Assembly: GCF_042432825.1 (NCBI RefSeq)
Contig: NZ_JBHLWN010000079.1
Coordinates: forward strand, 1 to 35,280
Direction of reading: 5' to 3'
From: Gordoniibacillus chartarius
GTDB taxonomy: Bacteria; Bacillota; Bacilli; Paenibacillales; NBRC-103111
Length of the DNA: 35,280 bases
The notes beneath the pieces were generated by a model, which was not told where the DNA came from, ran no database searches, and saw nothing but the letters and a program-made list of their open reading frames with translations. Positions 26,401-32,355 of this stretch are shown piece after piece (the stretch's first letter is position 1; each line of letters opens with the position of its first letter). A program made the position numbers and the translations under genes.

Positions 26401-28289
26401 CCTTTCGGCACACCGGTCGAGCCCGAGGTAAAGATGACGTAAGCGGTATGCGTGGCGATTGCTGCGGCCGGTAAATCGGCGATATCCGCTTCTTGCAGCA
26501 GCTCGCCGGGCGCATCGACAAACAGCACATGCGCCAGCGCCGGGCAAACGGCGGACAGCGCGCTCGCAAGCGGGTTGAGCGTCTGCTCCGTCAACAGGTG
26601 CATCACGCCGAGCGTGTCGATAATCCGCTCGATCCGCGCCTTCGGCGTCGTCGGCTCCATCGGCACATAGGCTCCGCCCGATTTGGCGATGCCGATCATG
26701 GCGGCGATCATATCGACCGAACGGGACAGCATCAGCCCGACATACGAGCCCGGCTCGACGCCGGTGCGGCGCAAATAGTGGGCGATCCGGTTCGCCCGCT
26801 CATTCAGCTCTCGGTAGGTAATTACGGCACCGTCCGTCACGACGGCCGGATGATCCGGCCGTTCCGCTGCATTCCGCTCGAAGCCTTCATGGATAAGACG
26901 GTGCTGCGGGTAGTCACGCGCCGTATCGTTGAACGTATGCACAACGAGCTGACGCTCCCGTTCGCCAACCATCGACAGCTCGCGTACCGGCTTGCCGGGA
27001 TCAGCCATGGCATGCCGGATGAGCTGAAGCATTCTCCCGCACAGCTGCTCCATCTCATGCTCGGTGTACACCTGACTGCGATAATCGAAATCGAGCTGCA
27101 GCGTGCCCGTTCCGATATGCTCCTTAATATGAATCGCAATGTCCAGCGCTTCCGCGCCGGCGAATAAAGCGTCGATCTCGCACGTCAGACCGGGCCTGCG
27201 CACGAAGTCCATAACCTGATACTCCATCAAAATATGAAACAGCCGGTCCAATCCGCGATCCCGTTCCTTCAGCTCCGTAAACAGCACATCGAACGGATAA
27301 CGCTGATGGCGAATGAGGCTTGCCTGCTCTTTGCCGACCAGGCCGACCCATTCGGCAAACGTCATGCCGGCTTCGACCTTGAGGCGGATCGGCGTCGTGG
27401 AAGTAAACATCCCCAGCGTCATTTTCTCCCGGGCGTTCGTCCGATTGAGGAAATTGGTCCCGACGACCAAGTCCTCCATCCCCGTTGCTTTGTACACATA
27501 GATGTAGAAGGCCGCCAAAAATAGCGTAAACAAATTCGTCTGTAGCTCACTGCAAAGCTGACGCAGCTGCTGCAGCAGCGGTGCCGGCAGCGGATAGCTG
27601 TACCGCCCCGCATCCGTGCTGGCCGAATACATGTCATACGGCTTCAGCTGCGTCGGCTCCGGCAGGACGGCGAATTTTTGCAGCCAGAAGCTGCGGTCCT
27701 TGGCGAAGCGGGGCGAAGCTTCATACTGCCGTTCGTTCACGAGAAATTCCAAATAGCCCGGCAGCGCCTCCTCCGCCTCATCTACCGTCTCTCCCCGACC
27801 GAGCGCCAAATACGTATCAATGATCTTGTTAACCGTCAACACCATCGAATGGCCGTCGGAAACGAGATGGTGCTGCTTGAGCAGCAGCTTGGCCTTGCCG
27901 CCGGGCAGCAGTCCGATATGAAACGAACAGAGCGGCGAATTCATGAGCTCGAACGGGATCCGGAAATGCCGCATCATCCATAATGTCGCTTCCTGCTCGC
28001 CGCCCACCGTAAAGTCGATCTCTTTAACGGGAACATCGTATTCGCTGACGACGTATTGGTACGGCACCCCGTCCGCCTCGGTAAACCGCAGCCGCAGCGC
28101 TTCGCTCGTTCGGACGAGCTGCCGGACCGCTTCCCGCAGACGCCCGATGTCCAGATCATCCGCCTCCAAGCTCATAATGCCGCCGATCGTAGCCATGCTG
28201 GTGCCGGGAAACGTCTTCTCCGTAAACCAGATTCGTTTCTGTGGATGAGTTAGCTCATGCAAGTTCAAGTTCGGAATCGTATTGTTCAT
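20496..28289 (-). CDS. NRPS1, two modules with epimerase: C-A-T-C-A-T-E
   Basis: About 2,597 residues. The N-terminal condensation domain opens with LTHPQKRIWFTEK, a pattern I associate with lipo-initiating starter C domains, and keeps HHLVSDG near 140. A1 has TSGSTG near 619 and pocket D-L-Y-D-M-S-L-I-W-K, and PCP1 has LGGHS near 1028. C2 has HHLVSDG near 1210. A2 has TSGTTG near 1690 and pocket D-G-I-F-L-G-G-V-F-K (Ile/Val type). PCP2 is LGGDSIKA near 2078, the DS form that precedes epimerases. The E domain has HHLVVDG near 2262 and FNYLGQ later. The tail (about the last 30 residues, ending DDLEDLFSLLSE) is a donor COM sequence matching the NRPS2 start. AGGAGG is eight bases from the ATG at 28289 but only two from the one at 28295, so 28289 is preferred. 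Confidence 0.93.
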   Translation of the reverse strand: MNNTIPNLNLHELTHPQKRIWFTEKTFPGTSMATIGGIMSLEADDLDIGRLREAVRQLVRTSEALRLRFTEADGVPYQYVVSEYDVPVKEIDFTVGGEQEATLWMMRHFRIPFELMNSPLCSFHIGLLPGGKAKLLLKQHHLVSDGHSMVLTVNKIIDTYLALGRGETVDEAEEALPGYLEFLVNERQYEASPRFAKDRSFWLQKFAVLPEPTQLKPYDMYSASTDAGRYSYPLPAPLLQQLRQLCSELQTNLFTLFLAAFYIYVYKATGMEDLVVGTNFLNRTNAREKMTLGMFTSTTPIRLKVEAGMTFAEWVGLVGKEQASLIRHQRYPFDVLFTELKERDRGLDRLFHILMEYQVMDFVRRPGLTCEIDALFAGAEALDIAIHIKEHIGTGTLQLDFDYRSQVYTEHEMEQLCGRMLQLIRHAMADPGKPVRELSMVGERERQLVVHTFNDTARDYPQHRLIHEGFERNAAERPDHPAVVTDGAVITYRELNERANRIAHYLRRTGVEPGSYVGLMLSRSVDMIAAMIGIAKSGGAYVPMEPTTPKARIERIIDTLGVMHLLTEQTLNPLASALSAVCPALAHVLFVDAPGELLQEADIADLPAAAIATHTAYVIFTSGSTGVPKGVIIAHRTVSNLIDWVNRETGMGADDRVLFVTSPTFDLSVYDVFGMLTAGGTIRLAGAEDVRQPERLLQLLREEPITVWDSAPAALQQLAPLLLDAPLPAGGSLRLVMLSGDWIPLKLPGLLKEAYPGVRVLALGGATEATIWSNAFEVGEVQPDWASIPYGKPIQNARYYILDPGLQPCPIGVPGELYIGGDCLAVGYDDPQLTSARFVPDPFVTETAGQAAEPAASAAGQARMYRTGDRARWMQDGNIEFLGRIDHQVKIRGYRIELGEIQAGLARHPAIREAVVIDREDKGGDKYLCGYIVPEAENEELTVRELREFLAESLPDYMIPAHFVRMKAMPVTANGKLDRKALPEPDGSVGSGSEYVAPRNEIEAKLAGIWSEVLQRDVGAKDDFFKLGGHSLQATQMAARVRQQFGVDIPLRILFVHSVLEQVGQYIAEARSANFGVIPAAPAADLYPMSSAQKGIFVISQLEDTGTAYNMPGLFRIEGSVDLQALEQAIHRLIERHEALRTSFEWNDGEPVQRVHREVPFRLDISEQTAADVRKWAEAWIRPFDLSQAPLLRAVWTPTGPNESCLLFDMHHLVSDGVSMNILMNEIAELYELALRHTSGQPASPRLPELPVRYRDYAVWQQRELREGRMAEQEQYWQERFSGDIPVLHLPTDRPRPAVQSFQGAHVTFAAGPTLTNALTKLAEREGATLYMVLLAAYQALLAKYSGQADIVVGSPVAGRSHPSVERIVGMFVNMIPVRTFPSPDLTVTEYIQQVKTAAIEAIERQQFPFEEFVRRQQVQRDASRNPLFDTVFSLQNLDVDGMSFGGLSVRPEPLKGIAAKFDLLLEAYLGSEELSFTAEYGAALFDEATMRRFGGHYVQLLEQMAAHPERKLAELAILTEAEQEELLRFHADGRVEADELRTLQDWFEEQVTLTPERIAVVHEEKRLTYRELNEKANRLARTLRRLGAGPDRLIAFMAHRSIDMVVGMMAILKSGSAYVPIDPNAPQERIRYILGDCGALLLLAGEGIEAPADAPCSVLRMDDNGLYDSDGTNLPAVCTPDHLAYVIYTSGTTGLPKGTLIPHAGVGRIVKQTNYVRFTEDDRVLQLSNYAFDGSIIDLFGALLNGAQLVIIDYETATDISLLAQCIIDKGITVFFATTSLFNAIIDERPDCLAGVRYMLFGGEKASVHHVRKALKLLGPGRLINGYGPTETTVFATAYVVDSLAEDAVSLPIGRPMRGTRLYVTDPFGKLQPIGVPGELCIAGSGLARGYLHRPELTAEKFVPCPFEPGERMYRTGDLVKWLPDGTIEYIDRLDQQVKVRGFRIELGEIEHRLQELEPVQDAVVTAMKDTNGSMQLCAYLVSDRPWTVAEMRSQLARSLPDYMIPHYFVALDRIPLTPNGKLDRRALPEPDRSTSGAEFEAPANEIERLLASVWSSLLAVPEIGIHDHFFHLGGDSIKAIQASARLQKYGYKLGVRDFFSYPTIAELACRVQPLTAAAPQEPVTGEVVMGPVQRWFFERNFTDSHHFNQSVLLHRQSGWEEQALRQVLERLVVHHDALRMKVVESEGRLVQENRSIDEDELAQSFRFETAELPASVRDEPERLRQLADEQQAGLSLQEGPLVRAKLFHAADGDYLLIVIHHLVVDGVSWRILLEDLAEGYEQAVRGETVSFAAKTHSYQAWTKALEGYASSEQLQRELSYWMTSEAKAFASLPRDLPDTDAETDIVGLAQVCTVALSEQQTEQLLRKVHHAYHTETEDLLVAALALAVAEWTGDERVRIQLEGHGREPLFPQLDVSRTVGWFTSQYPVTLSLDRARHPLIAVKEQLRSVPHKGIGYGIWRYMGDTSADGRNSPESACEPEISFNYLGQIDQEGVSAFSIVRDPMGQQISPNAQRMHAIGINAIVQTGCLTVRFDYNPYRFQRATIVQLAERYKHHLLQLMEHCLTKKKSELTSSDVSSGEISQDDLEDLFSLLSE
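25240..26945 (-). repeat. Duplicated A-domain block, copy 1 (NRPS1 A1)
   Basis: Partner of the block at 17377-19069. All ten pocket residues are the same in both copies, so both modules should load the same monomer. The condensation and carrier domains on either side are not near-identical, which places the exchange borders in the linkers. Confidence 0.9.
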
Positions 28290-28313
28290 ATCCATTTCCT
28301 CCTGTCCCTTACC

Positions 28314-29723
28314 TTACGGTTGAATACGCGCTTCGAATCGAATGTCTTGCCGCTTAGGATCCGCCGCCTCCAGCAGGCTGGAAGGCTGATCCTTCAAATA
28401 GCGGTTGAAAAATGCCAGCGCATACCGGTTAATGTCGGCGTGAACGTCAGATGCAGACCTTTCAAGAGCAAGAAGCGGCGAAAATAACGCGGCATCGCTG
28501 AAGCTGAGATGATGCGTGCCCGGGACGATGACCCGATACGCGTCCGCGCGGGCGCGGGAGTACACTTGTTCGATATGTCCTAGGAAATCGGCAAAATAAC
28601 GCCACTCCGGACCGTCCTGCCGGCTCCCTCTCCCTACCTGCTGCTTTAAGCCGTCCCAAGTCCCCGAAGCCATAAGAAACATAACCGGCTGCGTCAGTTC
28701 CTGCTGCAGCACTTGACCGTAAACCGTCCCGTCCATGTCCAGGCCGGCTCGTAAACGGCGATCGAGCGCGAGCGCTTCGACGGCCGTCGATCCGCCGTCG
28801 GAATGGCCGAGGACGCCAGCCCTTTCCAGGTCGAGACGACCGTTCCAGAAGCCAAGCGGGTCCTGCCGGTTCCAGCGCTCCAGCTCATCCAGCACCGAGG
28901 TTACGTCCGCCGCCCGGACCCGGACAAGCTCGGCGCCCTCCTCGTTGCTCGGCATATCGGGACCGCCGTGATAGGGGGCGATACGCCCGTCCGGCAGCAC
29001 CGTCTCCGAGGCCATATACGTATGCTGAACCGCCGCAACGATGTAGCCGTGACTGGCCAGCTCCTCGACCTGAAACAAGCTTTGGAAGCGCGAAGCCGAA
29101 GCGCCGTGCGAGAAGACGAGCACCGGATACCGCTGCTCGCCGCCGGATAGCGGCAGCGCCCGGACCGCGTGCGTGCGGACCCGGTCCCAATGACCGAACA
29201 GCCACGAAGGAAGGCCGGTGCTGGCGAACAAGGCGCGCCTCATCTCCTGCGGATACGGCTCGGGAATTATGTCCGATATCCCTTCGGTGCGTGCGGGATA
29301 CCAGAAGCGCACGAGCAGCGAACGCCGGTCGGCCGAATCGGCGGTGAACGTCTCCTCCCGCCCGGTGACGATCCATCGTTCCGTCGTCCCTACGGCATAG
29401 GGTCCGCTAGGCTGCGGAAGCTCAAATACGGGAAGCAGAACCGGGAAAACGCTGCCCAGCACGATGCCGGCCGCCGCGCCGGCCGCATAAGAACCTGTGC
29501 GAGCCCGGCCGCCGCGCCTCCTGCGCCAACCGTGCGTGATCCATAACAATCCCGCCATGCCCGCCCATGCCGGCAGCAGACCCAAAGCCGCGCCGGCCAT
29601 GCCGATATGTCCCGTGAACAGCCATACCGCTGTAACGGCGGCCGCCACGACGACGAACCAAACGATTCGGGAAACAGTTACGTGCTGCTGCCTGGCTCGT
29701 TCTACCGGCGTCTCGATCATCAT
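28314..29723 (-). CDS. Membrane-anchored PAF-acetylhydrolase-like alpha/beta hydrolase
   Basis: A 469-residue protein. Three hydrophobic segments (about 17-40, 42-62 and 78-100) are followed by an alpha/beta hydrolase domain like those of platelet-activating-factor acetylhydrolases. The nucleophile is Ser in GHSDGG (about 310), the acid is probably Asp in GLDMDG, and the catalytic His is in PGTHHLSFSD (about 410); an oxyanion patch is FSHGASAS. The family cleaves short acyl esters or amides. It overlaps the cysE-type gene by four bases (ATGA), and NRPS1 follows within 25 bases, so it belongs to the biosynthetic operon. It may deacylate a prodrug, trim the peptide at the membrane, or give self-resistance; sequence alone cannot choose. 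Confidence 0.82.
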   Translation of the reverse strand: MMIETPVERARQQHVTVSRIVWFVVVAAAVTAVWLFTGHIGMAGAALGLLPAWAGMAGLLWITHGWRRRRGGRARTGSYAAGAAAGIVLGSVFPVLLPVFELPQPSGPYAVGTTERWIVTGREETFTADSADRRSLLVRFWYPARTEGISDIIPEPYPQEMRRALFASTGLPSWLFGHWDRVRTHAVRALPLSGGEQRYPVLVFSHGASASRFQSLFQVEELASHGYIVAAVQHTYMASETVLPDGRIAPYHGGPDMPSNEEGAELVRVRAADVTSVLDELERWNRQDPLGFWNGRLDLERAGVLGHSDGGSTAVEALALDRRLRAGLDMDGTVYGQVLQQELTQPVMFLMASGTWDGLKQQVGRGSRQDGPEWRYFADFLGHIEQVYSRARADAYRVIVPGTHHLSFSDAALFSPLLALERSASDVHADINRYALAFFNRYLKDQPSSLLEAADPKRQDIRFEARIQP

Positions 29724-30424
29724 CTCACCTTCTCCAAACGGGATATCTGCTCCAGCGATTGAAGCCGCTGTTCGACAAGCTCGGCCTGCTTGGCGAGCTG
29801 CTGTTCCAGCCGCTCGATATGTACGGCCATTTTGTTCAGCTTCTCCTGAACAGGATCAGCCGGCTTCACCGCTTCGCCGCCTTCCGCCGCACGCTCGCCG
29901 CCCGGTCCTCCTCCCCTTCGCACGACCCTGCCCGGAATGCCCACGACCGTGCAATGCGGCGGAACTTCGTGCAGCACGACGGAGCCGGCGCCGATTTTGG
30001 CATAATCGCCTACGGTGAAAGGCCCCAGGATCGTTGCTCCCGAGCTGAGAATGACGTGATTGCCGATCGTCGGATGGCGCTTGCCGACATCCTTACCGGT
30101 TCCGCCCAGCGTTACGCCTTGATAGATCGTGACATGATCCCCGATCACCGCCGTTTCGCCGATGACGACCCCCATTCCGTGATCAATAAATACGCCCTCG
30201 CCGATAACCGCGCACGGATGAATCTCGATTCCCGTCAGCGCTCGGTTACATGCAGCCAGCATCCTTGCCGCCAGCCGGATTTTGCGGTTCATGAGCCAGT
30301 GTGCGATCCGGTGCAGCACCAGGGCGTGGAAGCCCGGATACACGAGGATCACTTCCAGCGCCGATTTGGCGGCGGGATCCCGGGCTAACGCTGCTTGAAT
30401 GTCTTTTCGAATGGCGGATAGCAT
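29720..30424 (-). CDS. Serine O-acetyltransferase with C-terminal coiled coil
   Basis: A 234-residue CysE-type enzyme that makes O-acetyl-L-serine from serine and acetyl-CoA. The N-terminal helical part (1-60) is followed by left-handed beta-helix hexapeptide repeats (about 65-165) with DHGMGVVIGETAVIGD and GVTLGGTGKD, the catalytic His-bearing segments. After the usual end (GIPGRVVRRGG) comes an extra Gly/Glu-rich linker and a coiled coil of about 40 residues (EKLNKMAVHIERLEQQL onward). AAGGAG precedes the ATG at 30424, which is preferred over 30463. It is the first gene of the operon. O-acetylserine could feed cysteine or, with the SbnA-like enzyme nearby, diaminopropionate. Known SbnA uses O-phosphoserine, so that link is inference. 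Confidence 0.88.
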   Translation of the reverse strand: MLSAIRKDIQAALARDPAAKSALEVILVYPGFHALVLHRIAHWLMNRKIRLAARMLAACNRALTGIEIHPCAVIGEGVFIDHGMGVVIGETAVIGDHVTIYQGVTLGGTGKDVGKRHPTIGNHVILSSGATILGPFTVGDYAKIGAGSVVLHEVPPHCTVVGIPGRVVRRGGGPGGERAAEGGEAVKPADPVQEKLNKMAVHIERLEQQLAKQAELVEQRLQSLEQISRLEKVR

Positions 30425-30480
30425 AATAGACTCCTTCCGATCTGATTGTTCATTCTTCCTCATTTTGTTTTGTTATTTTT

Positions 30481-30505
30481 ATGTAAATAAAGTAGATATT
30501 TACAT
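30481..30505. promoter_or_regulatory. Palindrome in the divergent promoter region
   Basis: ATGTAAATA (30481-30489) and TATTTACAT (30497-30505) form a perfect 9-base inverted repeat with a 7-base spacer. It lies between the two divergent transcription units and covers the -35 box of the plus-strand promoter, as a repressor site would. No regulator gene is visible next to it. Confidence 0.5.
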
Positions 30506-30528
30506 TATGGCCCATTATCGTTTAGTAT
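30499..30528 (+). promoter_or_regulatory. Possible promoter of the membrane protein-MFS unit
   Basis: TTTACA (30499-30504), an 18-base spacer and TAGTAT (30523-30528); the start would fall near 30535. The -10 is weak. For the opposite (operon) direction I see an A+T-rich stretch but no convincing -35/-10 pair. Confidence 0.35.
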
Positions 30529-30566
30529 GAGTTTGAAATTAATCTATTATTTCGGGAGGAATACTA

Positions 30567-30980
30567 ATGATTTGGTTGCTGCTTGTTGGAGTTGGGATCG
30601 AGATTACCGGGATTGTATGGGACACGCTGTATCACGAGCGATTCGGCTATGACGAGCTGTATATGATTCCGCCGGCCCATTACATGGATTTGGTCGGAGC
30701 TCCGTTTTTGTTCATTATGTCCATCCTGCTTCTGCGCGGTAAGAAAGCTCCAGCCTGGCCCTTGTACTTTATTATCGCCGGCACCCTCATTCAAACCGTC
30801 GGCTGGGTGTGGGACAACGTCGGGTACCATCTCCGCGGAATTGAACCGAGCCCGCTTGCTCCGCCGCATATCGCCTTGAATATCGGGCTGCTCTTTATGG
30901 TTGTGTTTTCCATTACCGCCATCATCGCCAACGCCATCAAGCAAGCCAGAGCGAAATCCAGTTCGAAGCTGTCTGCGTAG
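30567..30980 (+). CDS. Small four-helix membrane protein with conserved-looking His/Asp
   Basis: A 137-residue membrane protein with four hydrophobic helices (about 2-18, 42-58, 66-85 and 100-122). Polar residues cluster near the helix ends: WDTLYHERFG, PAHYMDLVG, WVWDNVGYHLRG and PPHIALN. Several His and Asp may face each other, as in metal- or heme-binding or small enzymatic membrane proteins. GGGAGGA sits six bases upstream. It lies 18 bases ahead of the MFS exporter gene and diverges from the biosynthetic operon. I do not recognise the family. Confidence 0.72.
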   Translation: MIWLLLVGVGIEITGIVWDTLYHERFGYDELYMIPPAHYMDLVGAPFLFIMSILLLRGKKAPAWPLYFIIAGTLIQTVGWVWDNVGYHLRGIEPSPLAPPHIALNIGLLFMVVFSITAIIANAIKQARAKSSSKLSA

Positions 30981-30998
30981 AGAGGGGATTGCCGCGCG

Positions 30999-32285
30999 AT
31001 GCTGCCCATTTTGAAAAATGTGAACTTTCTTTCCTTCTTCGCCTCTCGCACGTTAGCGAATTTTGCCGACAGCATATACTTCATCGCGTTATTGTGGACC
31101 GTGCAGACGACGTTCCATTCCCCGGCCTTCACCGGGTTTACGTTCACGGCTTTATCGGCGGCGGCGATGTTCAGCTTTGCGTTCGGTCCGTTGATCGACC
31201 GGTTCTCCGCTGCCGCACTATCCGGTATAGCTCTGCTCGTACAAGGCGTCATTTTGCTCGTCATCCCTAGTCTGGCCGGTCCGAATCCGCTGTCCTTTTC
31301 GATTGTGCTCATCTTGGTGCTGATCGCCGCCCTGTTCTCCGCGCTGTTTTATCCGGCGAATATGTCGCTCATTCCGCAAATCCTGGAGGACAAGGACAAG
31401 CTCGTACAAGGCAACTCACTCGTTTCCACATCGGATCAGCTGATCAACCTGATCGGCTTTCTGATCGGAGGCACATTGGTCGCTTGGATCGGGTCGAATC
31501 CGTCGTTTTATGCTGCATCCGCCGCCCTCTTCTTCGGTTCGCTGCTGTTTTTTGTACTGATGAGACGCTTGAAAGCAGTGAAGCCTAACAGCGGGAATGT
31601 CACGAATAGCGGGAATGACACTGCTGAGCGTCCGGCAGCCGGCTTTCGCGCCTATGCCGCCGAAATCAAGGAAGGCTTGCAGTTTCTATGGCGGAACACA
31701 TTCCTTCGCGTGCTGATGCTGTTGAACGTGATCGCCAACTTTTCCGTATCCTTGCTCGTCATCGTGCTGCCTTCCCTCGGCGAATCGTACGGCTCGGCGT
31801 TTCATTACAGCGCTATCTACGTCGCCTTTTTCTTCGGCATGATTGTCGGCGCGCTGCTCACGAATGCCATCAAGAAATCCGGGCTGAACATATCGTTGTT
31901 CTGGATCGGAAGCGGCCTCGCGCTGCTGCTGTTCTATGTCCTACCGTTTGGGATCGGCTGGAAGGCCGGCTCCATCGCCTTGTTCGGGCTTTGCTCCGGC
32001 GTCGTGAACGTACTGCAAATGTCCTTCCTGCAGCTGCTGACCGAAGAACGGATGATGGGCCGGGTCATGTCTACGGTCACGACGATATCCAACATTGCGA
32101 TTCCGCTCGGCAGCGTCATCGGCTCTTCGCTTGCGCTGCAGCTTCGCATCGAGACGATGTTCCTTCTGGCCGGACTTATGATCATATGCTGCGGTATCGT
32201 CATGCTGGCGATCCGCTCGGTTCGGAGCTATACCGCGGAAGCGTCTGCCCCCGCCCCTTCGCAGCCGACGGAAGCGGCCTTGTAA
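30999..32285 (+). CDS. MFS exporter (MFS_3/enterobactin exporter-like)
   Basis: A 428-residue transporter with about twelve membrane helices split by a polar loop around residues 190-225 (KAVKPNSGNVTNSG and onward). The N-terminal SRTLANFADSIYFIAL and the loop-2/3 motif GPLIDRF fit the MFS_3 group of drug and siderophore exporters, including the efflux pumps often found in Bacillus peptide clusters. AGAGGGG lies about 11 bases upstream. It is co-transcribed with the small membrane protein and followed by a strong terminator. Position between the Dap synthase and the NRPS operon suggests peptide export; the alternative is an unrelated efflux pump. Confidence 0.85.
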   Translation: MLPILKNVNFLSFFASRTLANFADSIYFIALLWTVQTTFHSPAFTGFTFTALSAAAMFSFAFGPLIDRFSAAALSGIALLVQGVILLVIPSLAGPNPLSFSIVLILVLIAALFSALFYPANMSLIPQILEDKDKLVQGNSLVSTSDQLINLIGFLIGGTLVAWIGSNPSFYAASAALFFGSLLFFVLMRRLKAVKPNSGNVTNSGNDTAERPAAGFRAYAAEIKEGLQFLWRNTFLRVLMLLNVIANFSVSLLVIVLPSLGESYGSAFHYSAIYVAFFFGMIVGALLTNAIKKSGLNISLFWIGSGLALLLFYVLPFGIGWKAGSIALFGLCSGVVNVLQMSFLQLLTEERMMGRVMSTVTTISNIAIPLGSVIGSSLALQLRIETMFLLAGLMIICCGIVMLAIRSVRSYTAEASAPAPSQPTEAAL

Positions 32286-32301
32286 CGCCTGCACAGGAAC
32301 C

Positions 32302-32343
32302 GCCCGTATACCCGCGTTAACAGCGGGATATACGGGCTTTTTC
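32302..32343 (+). terminator. Terminator of the MFS unit
   Basis: GCCCGTATACCCGC (32302-32315) pairs with GCGGGATATACGGGC (32323-32337) with one bulged base, followed by TTTTTCT. On the minus strand no T run follows, so it should not stop transcription from the SbnA side efficiently. Confidence 0.88.
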
Positions 32344-32355
32344 TATGCTTCTGTC

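Noticed and set aside
17377..26945. Thiazoline or cysteine-derived heterocycle suggested by the Cys-like pockets
   Set aside because: All condensation domains carry HHxxxDG (or HRxxxDG), not the DxxxxD of heterocyclisation domains, and position 278 is Asp, not Asn.
32302..32337. Hairpin as a bidirectional terminator that also stops the SbnA unit
   Set aside because: A T run follows only on the plus strand, so it is assigned to the MFS unit alone.
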